Source: Actinomycetota bacterium (GTDB lineage Bacteria > Actinomycetota > Actinomycetes > Actinomycetales > Dermatophilaceae). Taken from it: a stretch of DNA of 64,000 nt. Numbering within the stretch: position 1 is the stretch's first letter; every line of letters starts with the position of its first letter. A program made the translations under genes and the position numbers. The DNA is taken from NCBI GenBank assembly GCA_020160805.1, contig JAIUPO010000002.1:170842-234841 (forward strand), in the 5' to 3' direction. The notes beneath the pieces were generated by a model that did not search any database, was not told where the DNA came from, and worked only from the letters and a program-made list of their open reading frames with translations. Below are positions 34,631 to 43,191 of this stretch, piece by piece.

Positions 34631-35761
34631 ATGCGATCCTTCGCAAAGGTCCTGGCGCTCTCCTCGGTCGCCGCCCTCGCTCTGACCGGGTGTGGCCGCT
34701 CCGACAGCGGCACCAGCTCGACCAGCTCCGCCTCTGGTTCCGGCACCGGCTCCGCCTCCAGCGGTGCCGCGGGCGGCGGCTTCGCGGCTGACTCCCTCAT
34801 CGGTGTGGCTCTGCCGCAGAAGACGTCCGAGAACTGGGTGCTCGCCGAGCAGCTGTTCAAGGACGGCCTCGCCTCCGCGGGCTTCAAGGCGGACGTCCAG
34901 TTCGCCAATGGTGGTGTCGGTGAGCAGCAGAACCAGATCCAGTCGATGGTCACCAAGGGCGCCAAGGTCATCGTCGTCGGTGCTATCGACGGTTCGCAGC
35001 TCGGCACCCAGTTGAAGGCGGCTGCGGACTCCGGCGCCAAGGTCATCGCCTACGACCGGCTCGTCAAGAACACCCCGGCCGTCGACTACTACGTCGCCTA
35101 TGACAACTTCAAGGTCGGTGTGCTGCAGGGCAATGCGCTGCTTGAGGGCATGGCCAAGAAGAAGGCCAATGGTCCCTACAACATCGAGCTCTTCGCCGGT
35201 TCGCCCGATGACGCCAACGCCAAGGTCTTCTTCGATGGCGCGATGAGCGTGCTGCAGCCGAAGATCGACGACGGCACCCTGAAGGTCACCTCCGGTCAGG
35301 TGAAGTTCGAGCAGGCCGTCACCCAGGGCTGGAAGGCCGAGAACGCGCAGAAGCGCATGGACACCCTCGTCTCGGCCAATTACTCCTCCGGCACCGCCCT
35401 CGACGGCGTGCTGTCCCCGAATGACACCCTGGCTCGCGCCGTCATCACCTCGGTCAAGGCTGCTGGTTTGCCGGTCCCGGTCGTCACCGGCCAGGACTCC
35501 GAGGTCGAGTCGGTCAAGTCGATCATGGCGGGCGAGCAGTACTCCACGATCAACAAGGACACCCGCAACCTCGTCAAGGCCACCATCGAAATGGTGCAGG
35601 CGCTGCAGAAGGGCACCGAGCCGACCGTCAACGACACCAAGTCCTACGACAATGGCGTCAAGGTCGTCCCGGCCAACCTGCTCGAGCCGGTCATCGTGAC
35701 CAAGGAGAACGCCGCTGAGGCCTACGCCAATGACCCCAACCTGGAGCCGTTGACCAAGTGA
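34631..35761 (+). CDS. Monosaccharide-binding lipoprotein (ChvE-like)
   Basis: A 376-residue periplasmic-binding-protein type 1 lipoprotein. Signal peptide with lipobox LTGC (lipidated C21), then a Ser/Gly linker (residues 23-48) and a ChvE-like domain (VGVALPQKTSENWVLAEQLF-type start, AKVIVVGAIDG, GPYNIELFAGSPDDANA, VTGQDSEVESVKSIMAG). The binding protein is last in the operon, and an 83-bp gap with repeated cccgcaaggga units may allow separate expression. Codon use is the most biased of the window, suggesting high expression. Confidence 0.92.
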   Translation: MRSFAKVLALSSVAALALTGCGRSDSGTSSTSSASGSGTGSASSGAAGGGFAADSLIGVALPQKTSENWVLAEQLFKDGLASAGFKADVQFANGGVGEQQNQIQSMVTKGAKVIVVGAIDGSQLGTQLKAAADSGAKVIAYDRLVKNTPAVDYYVAYDNFKVGVLQGNALLEGMAKKKANGPYNIELFAGSPDDANAKVFFDGAMSVLQPKIDDGTLKVTSGQVKFEQAVTQGWKAENAQKRMDTLVSANYSSGTALDGVLSPNDTLARAVITSVKAAGLPVPVVTGQDSEVESVKSIMAGEQYSTINKDTRNLVKATIEMVQALQKGTEPTVNDTKSYDNGVKVVPANLLEPVIVTKENAAEAYANDPNLEPLTK

Positions 35762-35817
35762 TTCACCGCCGCGGGCGCGCGTGAGGCGAGCCCACGGCAT
35801 ACCCCAAGAGGGTCCAT

Positions 35818-35853
35818 GATCGGGCCGGTGACCGCAGGGTCACCGGCCCGATC
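35818..35853. terminator. Perfect 16-bp hairpin after sugar operon
   Basis: gatcgggccggtgacc (35818-35833) and ggtcaccggcccgatc (35838-35853) pair exactly around gcag. The stem is very GC-rich and lies 56 bp after the binding-protein stop; no T-run. Confidence 0.8.
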
Positions 35854-35886
35854 TGCGTTCTGGGACACGGGACTAAGGTTGGGCGT

Positions 35887-37968
35887 ATGAGCCGTTCCAC
35901 CGCTGCAGCGCTCCCTGTCCCGACCACCCCCGCGCAGATCCGCAATGTCGTCCTCGTCGGGCCGAGCGGCGGCGGCAAGAGCACGCTCTTCGACCGGTTG
36001 GTGCACGGAGAACTCTTGCGGCGCAAGGAAGATGAGGGCGCCTCGACCGCTCTGCGGGTGGCCACGATTGGCCACGGCGAGCTGGCGATCACCCTGCTGG
36101 ACACCCCCGGCGCCTCGGATTTCGTCGGTGAGGTGCGCGCCGGATTGCGCGCCGCGGACGCGGCCCTGTTCGTCATTGCGGCCGGCTCCTCCGTCGACGA
36201 AGCATCACGGATGTTGTGGCGCGAGTGCGCCGCCGTGGGTATGCCGCGCGCCGTCGCCCTGACCAAGCTCGAGCAGTGCCAAGACGATTACGCCACCGTC
36301 GTCGAGGCCTCGCGCCGCGCCTTCGGCGACGCCCAGCCGCTCCAGGTGCCGATCCTCGACGGCGACAAGGTGACCGGCCTGATCGACCTGCTCGGCAGCG
36401 AGATTCACGGTCCCGACGGCAGCGTCCAGGGCGAGCCATCCGCGGAGCAGCAGGCCATCCTCGACGACCTGCGCGGCGGGGTGCTCGAGGCGATTATCGA
36501 GGAGTCTGAGGACGAGTCGGCCCTTGATCGCTACCTCTCCGGCGAGGAACTCGACGCGGCCACTTTGCGGGACACGCTGCGCGCCGCCATCGCGACGGCC
36601 CGCTTCTTCCCGATCATCCCGACCCACTGGGCCAGCGGCGTTGGCGTGAGCGAACTGCTGCGGCTGTTCGAAGCCGGCTTCCCCTCGCCGGCCGATGCGT
36701 GGCTGCCCGAGGTGACCACTCCGGACTTCGACGAGTTCGGCGAGGTCCGCTGCGACCCGGCCGGGCCCCTGGTCGCCGAGGTCATCAGGACGACGAGCGA
36801 TCAGTATGTCGGCCGCCTCTCGTTGGTCCGCGTCTTCTCGGGCACGCTCAGCCCCGATGCCCCCGTGCACGTCTCGGGCCATCTGGAACATGTCGTCGGG
36901 CACGAGGTCGAAGGTCACCCGGGCCACGACACCGATGCCGACCGGATCGGCGCCATCTCGGCGCCGACGTCCGGCGACCCGCAGTCCAAGACCTCGGCCA
37001 TTGCCGGCGAAGTGGTGCTCGTGACCAAGCTCGCCCACGCCGAGACCGCGGACACCATCTCCACACCGGACCAGCCCGCGCTGGTGCAGGCCTGGCTGCT
37101 GCCCGAGCCGCTGCTGCCTGTCGCCATCCACGCGGCGAGCAAGAATGACGAGGACAAGCTCGCGACGGCCCTGCAGCGCCTCGTCGCCGAGGACGTCACG
37201 ATGCGGCTGGAACACAATGTCGAGACGCACCAACTCGTCCTGTGGGCACTCGGCCCTGCGCATGTCGATGACCTGCTGAGCCGCCTCAAGGACCGCTATC
37301 ACGTCAATGTCGAGGTCGAGCCGCTGAAGACCTCGCTGCGCGAGACGTTCGTGCGCGCCTGCGATGTGCAGGGCCGGCTGGTCAAGCAGTCCGGCGGTCA
37401 CGGGCAGTATGCCGTCGTCAAGGTCAAGATCGAGCCGCTTGAGCGCGGTGCCGGTATCGAGTTCGTCGACAAGGTCGTCGGGGGTGCGGTTCCGCGCCAG
37501 TTCATCCCCTCAGTCGAGAAGGGCGCCCGCAACCAACTCGAGAAGGGTGTCCTCGCCGGCTATCCGATGGTCGATGTCCGAATCACCTTGTATGACGGCA
37601 AGGCCCACTCGGTCGACTCCTCGGACATGGCCTTCCAGACCGCCGCCGCGCAGGCGCTGCGAGAGGCGGCCACCGAGTCCACGGTGCAGCTCTTGGAGCC
37701 GGTCGATGAGATTGTCGTGACGGTCGCCGACGACTCAGTCGGCGCCGTGATGGCCGACCTGCGCGGTCGCCGCGGCCAGGTGCATGGCACCGAGCCGGCG
37801 CAGACCGAGGGCTTCACGACGGTGCGCGCCGAGGTGCCGCAGCACGAACTTTCGCGCTATCCGATCGATCTGCGCTCAGTCTCCCACGGTACTGGCAGCT
37901 TCACCCGATCCTTCGTCCGCTACGACTACATGCCGGCCGCTCAGGCGCGCGAAATCATCGGGAGCTGA
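35887..37968 (+). CDS. Elongation factor G-like protein EF-G2 (FusA2)
   Basis: A 693-residue paralogue of EF-G with the full domain order: G domain (P-loop GPSGGGKST at 25-33), domain II (about 290-380), domains III-V including GHGQYAVVKVKIEPL and TEGFTTVRAEVPQHEL. Switch II reads DTPGASDF instead of DTPGHVDF, and the base-recognition NKxD is TKLE, so GTP hydrolysis and guanine selectivity are likely altered. Mycobacterial EF-G2 lacks ribosome-dependent GTPase activity; the role is unknown. TAAGGT lies 7 nt before ATG 35887. Confidence 0.9.
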   Translation: MSRSTAAALPVPTTPAQIRNVVLVGPSGGGKSTLFDRLVHGELLRRKEDEGASTALRVATIGHGELAITLLDTPGASDFVGEVRAGLRAADAALFVIAAGSSVDEASRMLWRECAAVGMPRAVALTKLEQCQDDYATVVEASRRAFGDAQPLQVPILDGDKVTGLIDLLGSEIHGPDGSVQGEPSAEQQAILDDLRGGVLEAIIEESEDESALDRYLSGEELDAATLRDTLRAAIATARFFPIIPTHWASGVGVSELLRLFEAGFPSPADAWLPEVTTPDFDEFGEVRCDPAGPLVAEVIRTTSDQYVGRLSLVRVFSGTLSPDAPVHVSGHLEHVVGHEVEGHPGHDTDADRIGAISAPTSGDPQSKTSAIAGEVVLVTKLAHAETADTISTPDQPALVQAWLLPEPLLPVAIHAASKNDEDKLATALQRLVAEDVTMRLEHNVETHQLVLWALGPAHVDDLLSRLKDRYHVNVEVEPLKTSLRETFVRACDVQGRLVKQSGGHGQYAVVKVKIEPLERGAGIEFVDKVVGGAVPRQFIPSVEKGARNQLEKGVLAGYPMVDVRITLYDGKAHSVDSSDMAFQTAAAQALREAATESTVQLLEPVDEIVVTVADDSVGAVMADLRGRRGQVHGTEPAQTEGFTTVRAEVPQHELSRYPIDLRSVSHGTGSFTRSFVRYDYMPAAQAREIIGS

Positions 37969-37977
37969 GGGCTTTTC

Positions 37978-39030
37978 ATGCCCCGAGTGGCCCCCGGCGC
38001 CCGCCCGACGATGCGTCGCTGGTCGGTGGTCGTCGGCGGTCTCGCGGTGGCGGGGATCCTCGCGATCCTGTTGCTGTATGCCGTGATCCGCACCGATCTG
38101 CCCGAGCGCGTCGCTTCCCACTGGGGCACTGACGGCGTGGATGCGACCCAGACTCCCCGCGTGTTTGTCACCTCGCTCGTGCTCTTGGAGGGCGGGATTG
38201 TCGCCTTCCTTGGGATGCTCTCGGCGGCCCTTCCGGTGGAGGCTCGTCGCATCCTCGGGGCCACGGCGGGCGGCCTGACCGGCCTCTTTGTCGTCGGCAT
38301 CGGTGGCTCCTTGTATGCCCAGCGCGGGCTGACCGATCCGTATGCCGCCCAGGATGTCGGCGGCTGGGTCGCGCTCGGGCTGGCGGCTGGGGTGGTCCTC
38401 GCTGGCCTGATCGCCTGGCTCTTGCCCACCCACATTCCGGCCGCGAATGACGCGGAGGCGAGTCCGGTCCGGTCGGGGACCCGGGCGGCTGCCCGGACCA
38501 CGCCGATGCCGGCTGCCGCTCCGTCCGCGCGCGACGAGGGCGAGAAGGTGCCGGATGGCAGCTCGGGGGAGGGGGCGGCATACGGCCTGCCCTGGTCGGC
38601 CCCGGTCCCGGCCGGCACGGGCGGGTACGTCGTGATCGGCCTGCTGGCTCTGCTCGCCGTTGGCCTGGCCGCCACGCCCGCGCGCTGGGTTGCGGCCCCG
38701 GTCATCCTGGCCGTGGGTCTGCTGGTCTTCGCGATGACGCGTTGCCGTGTCCTCATCGACGCGGAGGGCGTGCGGGTGCGCGGCTTCGGCATCACCTGGC
38801 TGCGTGCCCAGGCCCCGACGATCAGCAGTGCGGAGGCGTCGACCGCCCGGCCGATGGCCGAGTTCGGCGGCTATGGCCTGCGGTATTCGCTGCACGGTCG
38901 AGGATTCGTCACGACGTCCGGTCCGGCGCTGCGCTTGCGTATCCCGCATGGCACCGACACGTGGATTTCGGTGCGCGAGGAAGACCTGCCAGGCGCGCTC
39001 GCCGCGGTGCGCCAAATCACCGAACCCTGA
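37978..39030 (+). CDS. DUF1648-domain membrane protein
   Basis: A 350-residue integral membrane protein. The N-terminal third carries a DUF1648 motif (LPERVASHWGTDGVDATQT, residues 39-57) between hydrophobic segments; there are about six membrane helices in all, a Pro/Ala/Ser-rich linker (about 160-205) and a C-terminal beta-rich domain resembling a bacterial PH-like domain (FAMTRCRVLIDAEGVRVRGF). It starts 9 bp after EF-G2 and is probably co-transcribed. Function unknown. ATG 38011 is an alternative start. Confidence 0.75.
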   Translation: MPRVAPGARPTMRRWSVVVGGLAVAGILAILLLYAVIRTDLPERVASHWGTDGVDATQTPRVFVTSLVLLEGGIVAFLGMLSAALPVEARRILGATAGGLTGLFVVGIGGSLYAQRGLTDPYAAQDVGGWVALGLAAGVVLAGLIAWLLPTHIPAANDAEASPVRSGTRAAARTTPMPAAAPSARDEGEKVPDGSSGEGAAYGLPWSAPVPAGTGGYVVIGLLALLAVGLAATPARWVAAPVILAVGLLVFAMTRCRVLIDAEGVRVRGFGITWLRAQAPTISSAEASTARPMAEFGGYGLRYSLHGRGFVTTSGPALRLRIPHGTDTWISVREEDLPGALAAVRQITEP

Positions 39031-39052
39031 TCACTCGGTGCGCAGGGGCTCG

Positions 39053-39114
39053 GTCGAGTTCGGGAAACACGCCCACGTGGGGCCCGATTCATCGGCGTGT
39101 TTCCCGAACTCGAC
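39053..39114. repeat. Palindrome family A, copy 2
   Basis: The 21-bp arms (39053-39073 and 39094-39114; core agttcgggaaacacgcc) are perfect complements around a 20-nt loop. It lies 22 bp after the DUF1648 stop and 30 bp before the converging TRIC gene. The loop differs from copy 1, whereas the arms are almost identical. Confidence 0.8.
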
Positions 39115-39144
39115 GGACTCCCGAAGTCGGTGGCCCGACCCGCG

Positions 39145-39900
39145 TCAGCTGTCGACGTCGTCGTCGCGATCGTGGCGTGGGACGACATGGCCAGCGCGGC
39201 GAGCGCCCGCGCGTTCGCTGCGGCGCATGAGCGCGCGCAACTGTTGACGCGAAAGGTGCACTCCCGCATCGGGATCCGCGGTGGGCAAGGCCCAGCCGAG
39301 GCGACGCGACGAGAGGCTGATGCCGCTGCCGACGACGATGCCGATCGCCATACCCCAGGTGGGGCGGGCGGGAGCGGGTGTGAGCAGGACGGCGAGCGAG
39401 GCCGCCGCCGCCGGCGTGGCCAGCAGGGTCGAGCCGCCGAGCACGGCGGGCACTTGACCGATGCACAGATCACGCACCATGCCGCCGCCGACGGCGGTGA
39501 TCACGCCGAGAAAGAGCGAGGACAGCAGTCCGAGACCGGCGAGTTGGGCCTTGATGGTGCCGGTCGCGGCCCAGCAGCCGAGTGCCAAGGCGTCGATGAC
39601 GAGTAGCGGCCAGCGCCAGCGGCGGCCGTCGATGGCGAAGATCAGGGCGATCAGCGCGCCGACAAGCGCGGTAATCAGATAGGCGGGATCGGTGATCGCC
39701 ACCGGCCGGGTGTTAAGCATGACATCACGCAGCACGCCCCCAGCGAGCCCGCTGGCGACGCCCAGCACGACGAAGCCGACGACATCGAAGCGGCGCTGCC
39801 GCGCGATGCTCGCGCCGAGAATGCCATTGCAGACCACCCCGGCGAGGTCCACAACCCGGAAGGCTTCCGTGACATCGAGTTCGGTGATGACGCTGTGCAC
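39145..39900 (-). CDS. TRIC / UPF0126 family channel protein
   Basis: A 251-residue membrane protein with seven predicted helices built from two repeats. Each repeat contains the family glycine motif, GLAGGVLRDVML and AVGGGMVRDLCIG, which in prokaryotic TRIC channels lines a cation (K+) pore. The C-terminal about 60 residues are charged and probably cytosolic. It lies 20 bp downstream of modC but is likely unrelated in function. Confidence 0.85.
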   Translation of the reverse strand: MHSVITELDVTEAFRVVDLAGVVCNGILGASIARQRRFDVVGFVVLGVASGLAGGVLRDVMLNTRPVAITDPAYLITALVGALIALIFAIDGRRWRWPLLVIDALALGCWAATGTIKAQLAGLGLLSSLFLGVITAVGGGMVRDLCIGQVPAVLGGSTLLATPAAAASLAVLLTPAPARPTWGMAIGIVVGSGISLSSRRLGWALPTADPDAGVHLSRQQLRALMRRSERAGARRAGHVVPRHDRDDDVDS

Positions 39901-39920
39901 GCCCGAAAGTATCTGCTACG

Positions 39921-41042
39921 TCATGAGGCGGAGTATGCCGTGACCTCGGTCGCCTTGGCGCTGAGCCACACCGATGAGCCTGGGGCGAGATGCAATTGCG
40001 CGACGGCCGCCGCGGTGACGTCCACGAGAGCGCTCGGCTCGGCGATAACGTCCAACCGCACTCGGTCACCGAGTTGTTGCACGGATCGCACGGTGCCCGG
40101 CCAGGTGTTGCGGGCCGAGCCGGCCGGGGGGCGCTCAGTGTGTACCGTGATGGCGCTGGGGGCTAGGGCCACCAGAACCTCGCCCGGATCCGTTGGAAGA
40201 CTCGCGGGGACCAGCCGACCGCCGCCGTCGAGGACGACCGAGCCATGAGCGCGATCGGCCCGACCGCGATAGTGGTTCAGGCCGGACAGGCCGGCGATAT
40301 AGGCCGTAGCGGGCTGGCTCGCGATCGTCGCTGGGTCGGCTTCCTGGGTCACGCGCCCGTTCTCGATGACGACGACGCGATCGGCGAGGAGGAGCGCATC
40401 CAAGGGGTCATGGGTGACGAGCAGCGTCGGGCCGGCGAAGGAGGCGACATACGACCGCAATTCGTCCCGGGTGACGCCTCGAATCGACGCATCCAAGGCG
40501 GCCAGGGGTTCATCGAGGAGCAGCAGCGCGGGTTCCCTGGCGAGCGCTCGCAGCAAGGCGATGCGTTGTGCCTGGCCGCCGCTGAGCTGGGAGGGGCGCC
40601 GATCGGCAAATGCGGTCATCTCGAATCGGGAGAGCCACTGATCGGCCGACTCGCGCGAGCTGTTCTTGGACGCACCGCGCGAGCGCGCTGCGAAGGCGAC
40701 ATTGTCGCGGACCGTCATCGTCGGGAAGAGCCGGTAGTCCTGGAAGACGACGCCGATGGAGCGCGCGGCCGCGGGGAGTCGGACGCCTGCGGCTGGGTCC
40801 TCGATCACGCTGTCGCCCAACTGGATTCGGCCTGCATCCAGTCTGCTCAAGCCGGCGATGGCTCGCAGCAGCGTGGTCTTGCCCGCACCATTCGGTCCGA
40901 GGATCGCCACGACCGATCCCGGCTCGGCGGCCAGGTCGACTGCCAGCCGGAAGGTGCGTTCGCCGGGACGTGTGATCTCGACGTGCGCGCGAAGCGCAGG
41001 GCCAGGGGCGGAGCCGGACGACGGCTGCTGCTGGCGTCTCAT
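39921..41042 (-). CDS. modC: Molybdate ABC transporter ATP-binding protein
   Basis: A 373-residue ATPase with Walker A GPNGAGKTT near residue 50, signature LSGGQAQRIALLRAL, Walker B LLLLDEPLAALD and H-loop LVTHDPLDAL. The C-terminal domain (from about 300: NTWPGTVRSVQQLGDRVRLD) is a TOBE/MOP oxyanion-binding domain, the mark of ModC. ATG 41042 overlaps the stop of modB. It is the last gene in the molybdate operon. Confidence 0.9.
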   Translation of the reverse strand: MRRQQQPSSGSAPGPALRAHVEITRPGERTFRLAVDLAAEPGSVVAILGPNGAGKTTLLRAIAGLSRLDAGRIQLGDSVIEDPAAGVRLPAAARSIGVVFQDYRLFPTMTVRDNVAFAARSRGASKNSSRESADQWLSRFEMTAFADRRPSQLSGGQAQRIALLRALAREPALLLLDEPLAALDASIRGVTRDELRSYVASFAGPTLLVTHDPLDALLLADRVVVIENGRVTQEADPATIASQPATAYIAGLSGLNHYRGRADRAHGSVVLDGGGRLVPASLPTDPGEVLVALAPSAITVHTERPPAGSARNTWPGTVRSVQQLGDRVRLDVIAEPSALVDVTAAAVAQLHLAPGSSVWLSAKATEVTAYSAS

Positions 41043-41884
41043 CGGGCGGCTCCGGTCAGCCACCGGCCCCGCAGAAGCAGCAAGACCAGAACGCACACCA
41101 GCAGCAGGATCAGGGAAAGCGCGATGGCGGCATCTGGATCGCGTTCCATCGCAAGATAGACCGCGAGCGGCATGGTCTGGGTGCGGCCGGGGGAGTTGCC
41201 GGCGAAGGTGATCGTGGCCCCGAACTCCCCGAGCGCTCGAGCCCAGGCGAGCACGCTGCCCGCGAGCACCGCCGGAGCGAGGAGTGGCAGGACGACGGTG
41301 CGGAAGGTGAACCACCGGGAGGCGCCCAGGGTGGCGGCGGCCTCGGCATACCCCGAATCCAGGGTGCGGAAGGCTCCCTCCACCGTCAGGACGAGAAAGG
41401 GCAGGGCGACGAAGGTCTCGGCGAGCACGACGGCAATCGGTGTGAACGGCAAGGTGATGCCGAAGAGGTCATCGAGGGGCCGACCGAGCACCCCGCGGCG
41501 CCCGAAGGCTGCCAGCAAGGCGACACCACCGACGACCGGGGGCAAGACGAGAGGCACCGTGACCAAGGCCCGGAGCAGGTTGACCAGCGGCCCGCTCGCG
41601 TGAGCAAGAACCCAGGCGAGAGGTATGCCGAAGAGCATCGAGAGTCCGGCGGCGGCGGAGGCACAGATCAGCGACAGCCGCAGCGCCTCGCCGACGATCG
41701 GCTCGGTGAGCAGGTGCGGCAGGGTCGACCACGGCACCCGGACGAGCAAGGCGAGCAGGGGCAGCACCAGAAAGGCGGCGGCGATAGCGGCGGGGAGGCG
41801 CAACTGCCAGGGTCCTCTGCCCAGGGCGGCCTCGTCGCCCCTGATCGTGCCGGGCCGCGCTGGGCTGGTCGCCGGGATCGTCAC
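41039..41884 (-). CDS. modB: Molybdate ABC transporter permease
   Basis: A 281-residue binding-protein-dependent permease with six membrane segments. The EAA loop is visible around EAAATLGASRWFTFRTVVLP, and GEFGATITFAGN followed by TQTMPLAVYLAM is the ModB/CysT-type ending. The start overlaps modA (ATGA) and the stop overlaps modC (ATGA). Confidence 0.93.
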   Translation of the reverse strand: MTIPATSPARPGTIRGDEAALGRGPWQLRLPAAIAAAFLVLPLLALLVRVPWSTLPHLLTEPIVGEALRLSLICASAAAGLSMLFGIPLAWVLAHASGPLVNLLRALVTVPLVLPPVVGGVALLAAFGRRGVLGRPLDDLFGITLPFTPIAVVLAETFVALPFLVLTVEGAFRTLDSGYAEAAATLGASRWFTFRTVVLPLLAPAVLAGSVLAWARALGEFGATITFAGNSPGRTQTMPLAVYLAMERDPDAAIALSLILLLVCVLVLLLLRGRWLTGAAR

Positions 41885-42714
41885 CCCCCGGCGCCGGCGA
41901 AGCCTGCGTCGGCGAGAACTTTGGCCGCCTCCGGCGCGAGGACGAAGTCCGTGAACTGCTGCGCGAGATCGTGATGCGCGCTGTCCTTGACGACGGCGAT
42001 GGGGTAGTCGGTCGTCGCATTGTCGGCCGCCGGAATCTCCACGGCCTGGACCTTGTCCTTGGCGCTGCTGGCATCCGTGACATAGACGATGCCGGCGTCC
42101 ACCTCACCGAGCGAAACTTTCGTCAGCACGGCCGAGACGTCGGCCTCTTCGCTGATCGGCTTGACCGACAGCTTGGCCGTGTCGAAGACCTTGTGGGCCG
42201 CGACCCCGCAGGGCACCTCCGCGGCGCAGATCGCCACCTTCACCGTGCTGTCCGCGAGATCGGACAGGTCATCCACCTTGGCTGGATTGTCTTTCGGCAC
42301 AACGATGGTCATGGAGTTGCGGGCGAAGAGCCGGGACGCGTCGACGGCTCCCGCGTCGGCGGCGGTCTTCATCGTCGCGGCACTGGCCGAGGCGAAGACG
42401 TCGGCCGGTGAACCATTGACGATCTGGGTCGCGAGGCCGGAGGACGGACCGAAGCTGAAGGTGATCTTGGTCCCGGGATGGGCGGCCTCGAAGTCCTTGC
42501 CGATCGTGACGAAGACATCGCGCAGGGAGGCGGCCGCGAGCACGGTGAGTTCGCCCTGCGCCCCACCCTGCGAGGTCGAGGCCGAGGTCGAGGACGAGGT
42601 CGAGCTTCCGGCGGATGATGAGGAGGAGGTCGTCGACGAGCCACCGGAACACCCGGCGAGGGCGAGCAGGGCGACGAGGCCGGAACCGGCGACGAGACGG
42701 GGATAGCGGGTCAT
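41881..42714 (-). CDS. modA: Molybdate-binding lipoprotein
   Basis: A 277-residue extracellular solute-binding lipoprotein with lipobox LAGC (C22) and a Ser/Thr linker. The mature domain has the ModA markers LTVLAAASLRDVF, SFGPSSGLATQIVNGSPADVF, ARNSMTIVVPKDNPAKV and DAGIVYVTDA. Serine residues after LAAAS and FGPSS should coordinate the oxyanion. The start overlaps the regulator gene stop. Confidence 0.93.
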   Translation of the reverse strand: MTRYPRLVAGSGLVALLALAGCSGGSSTTSSSSSAGSSTSSSTSASTSQGGAQGELTVLAAASLRDVFVTIGKDFEAAHPGTKITFSFGPSSGLATQIVNGSPADVFASASAATMKTAADAGAVDASRLFARNSMTIVVPKDNPAKVDDLSDLADSTVKVAICAAEVPCGVAAHKVFDTAKLSVKPISEEADVSAVLTKVSLGEVDAGIVYVTDASSAKDKVQAVEIPAADNATTDYPIAVVKDSAHHDLAQQFTDFVLAPEAAKVLADAGFAGAGG

Positions 42715-43121
42715 GGTTGCTCGGGGAGTTCGATGATCACATTGGTGGATTTCACGGAGGCCGTGGCGAGGACCCCCGGCTCGAGGCCGAGTTCGTCGGC
42801 GGCCTCCCGGCTCATGAGCGAGACGATGCGGTGTGGACCGGCCTGGATCTCGACCTGGGCCATGACGGTGTCCTTGACCACCCGCGTCACGAGTCCGACG
42901 AAGCGGTTGCGGGCCGATTCGGCGACCACCGGCCGCGGCTTCGGTCGTGGCGCCTCCTCGGCCAGGCTGTGGGCCAGGCGAGCGAGATCGTCGCCGGCGA
43001 TGGCGAGCTTGCCGGAGTCATCGGCGGCCGCTGGGATGCGATGCTGCTCGATCCACCGGCGCATGGTGTCGTCCGAGACCCCGAGCAGGTCGGCGGCCTC
43101 CTTGATCCGGAAATACGGCAT
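42711..43121 (-). CDS. Molybdate regulator: short HTH plus TOBE domain
   Basis: A 136-residue protein with an excisionase/MerR-like helix-turn-helix (YFRIKEAADLLGVSDDTMRR) at residues 3-22 and a single TOBE/MOP domain (NRFVGLVTRVVKDTVMAQVE then VSLMSREAADELGLEPG) that binds molybdate or tungstate. It is much shorter than E. coli ModE and heads the operon regulator-modA-modB-modC, each joined by ATGA overlaps, so self-regulation in response to molybdate is likely. ATG 43121 lies 7 nt after TATGAT and has no ribosome site, so a leaderless start is probable. Confidence 0.85.
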   Translation of the reverse strand: MPYFRIKEAADLLGVSDDTMRRWIEQHRIPAAADDSGKLAIAGDDLARLAHSLAEEAPRPKPRPVVAESARNRFVGLVTRVVKDTVMAQVEIQAGPHRIVSLMSREAADELGLEPGVLATASVKSTNVIIELPEQP

Positions 43122-43128
43122 GGCAGGC

Positions 43129-43134
43129 ATCATA
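43129..43134 (-). promoter_or_regulatory. -10 hexamer TATGAT of molybdate operon
   Basis: TATGAT on the minus strand is followed by 7 nt and then ATG 43121. No clear -35 is visible 17 bp upstream. Confidence 0.5.
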
Positions 43135-43191
43135 CAGCCGCAGATGCGGAGAAATGAGCGCGATGTCGCCGAGTTCTCATAGGCTCGGCCC

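Noticed and set aside
33189..35800. Two long minus-strand frames across the sugar permease and binding-protein genes
   Set aside because: They are antisense shadows rich in His/Asp/Gly; the + strand encodes well-conserved CUT2 components.
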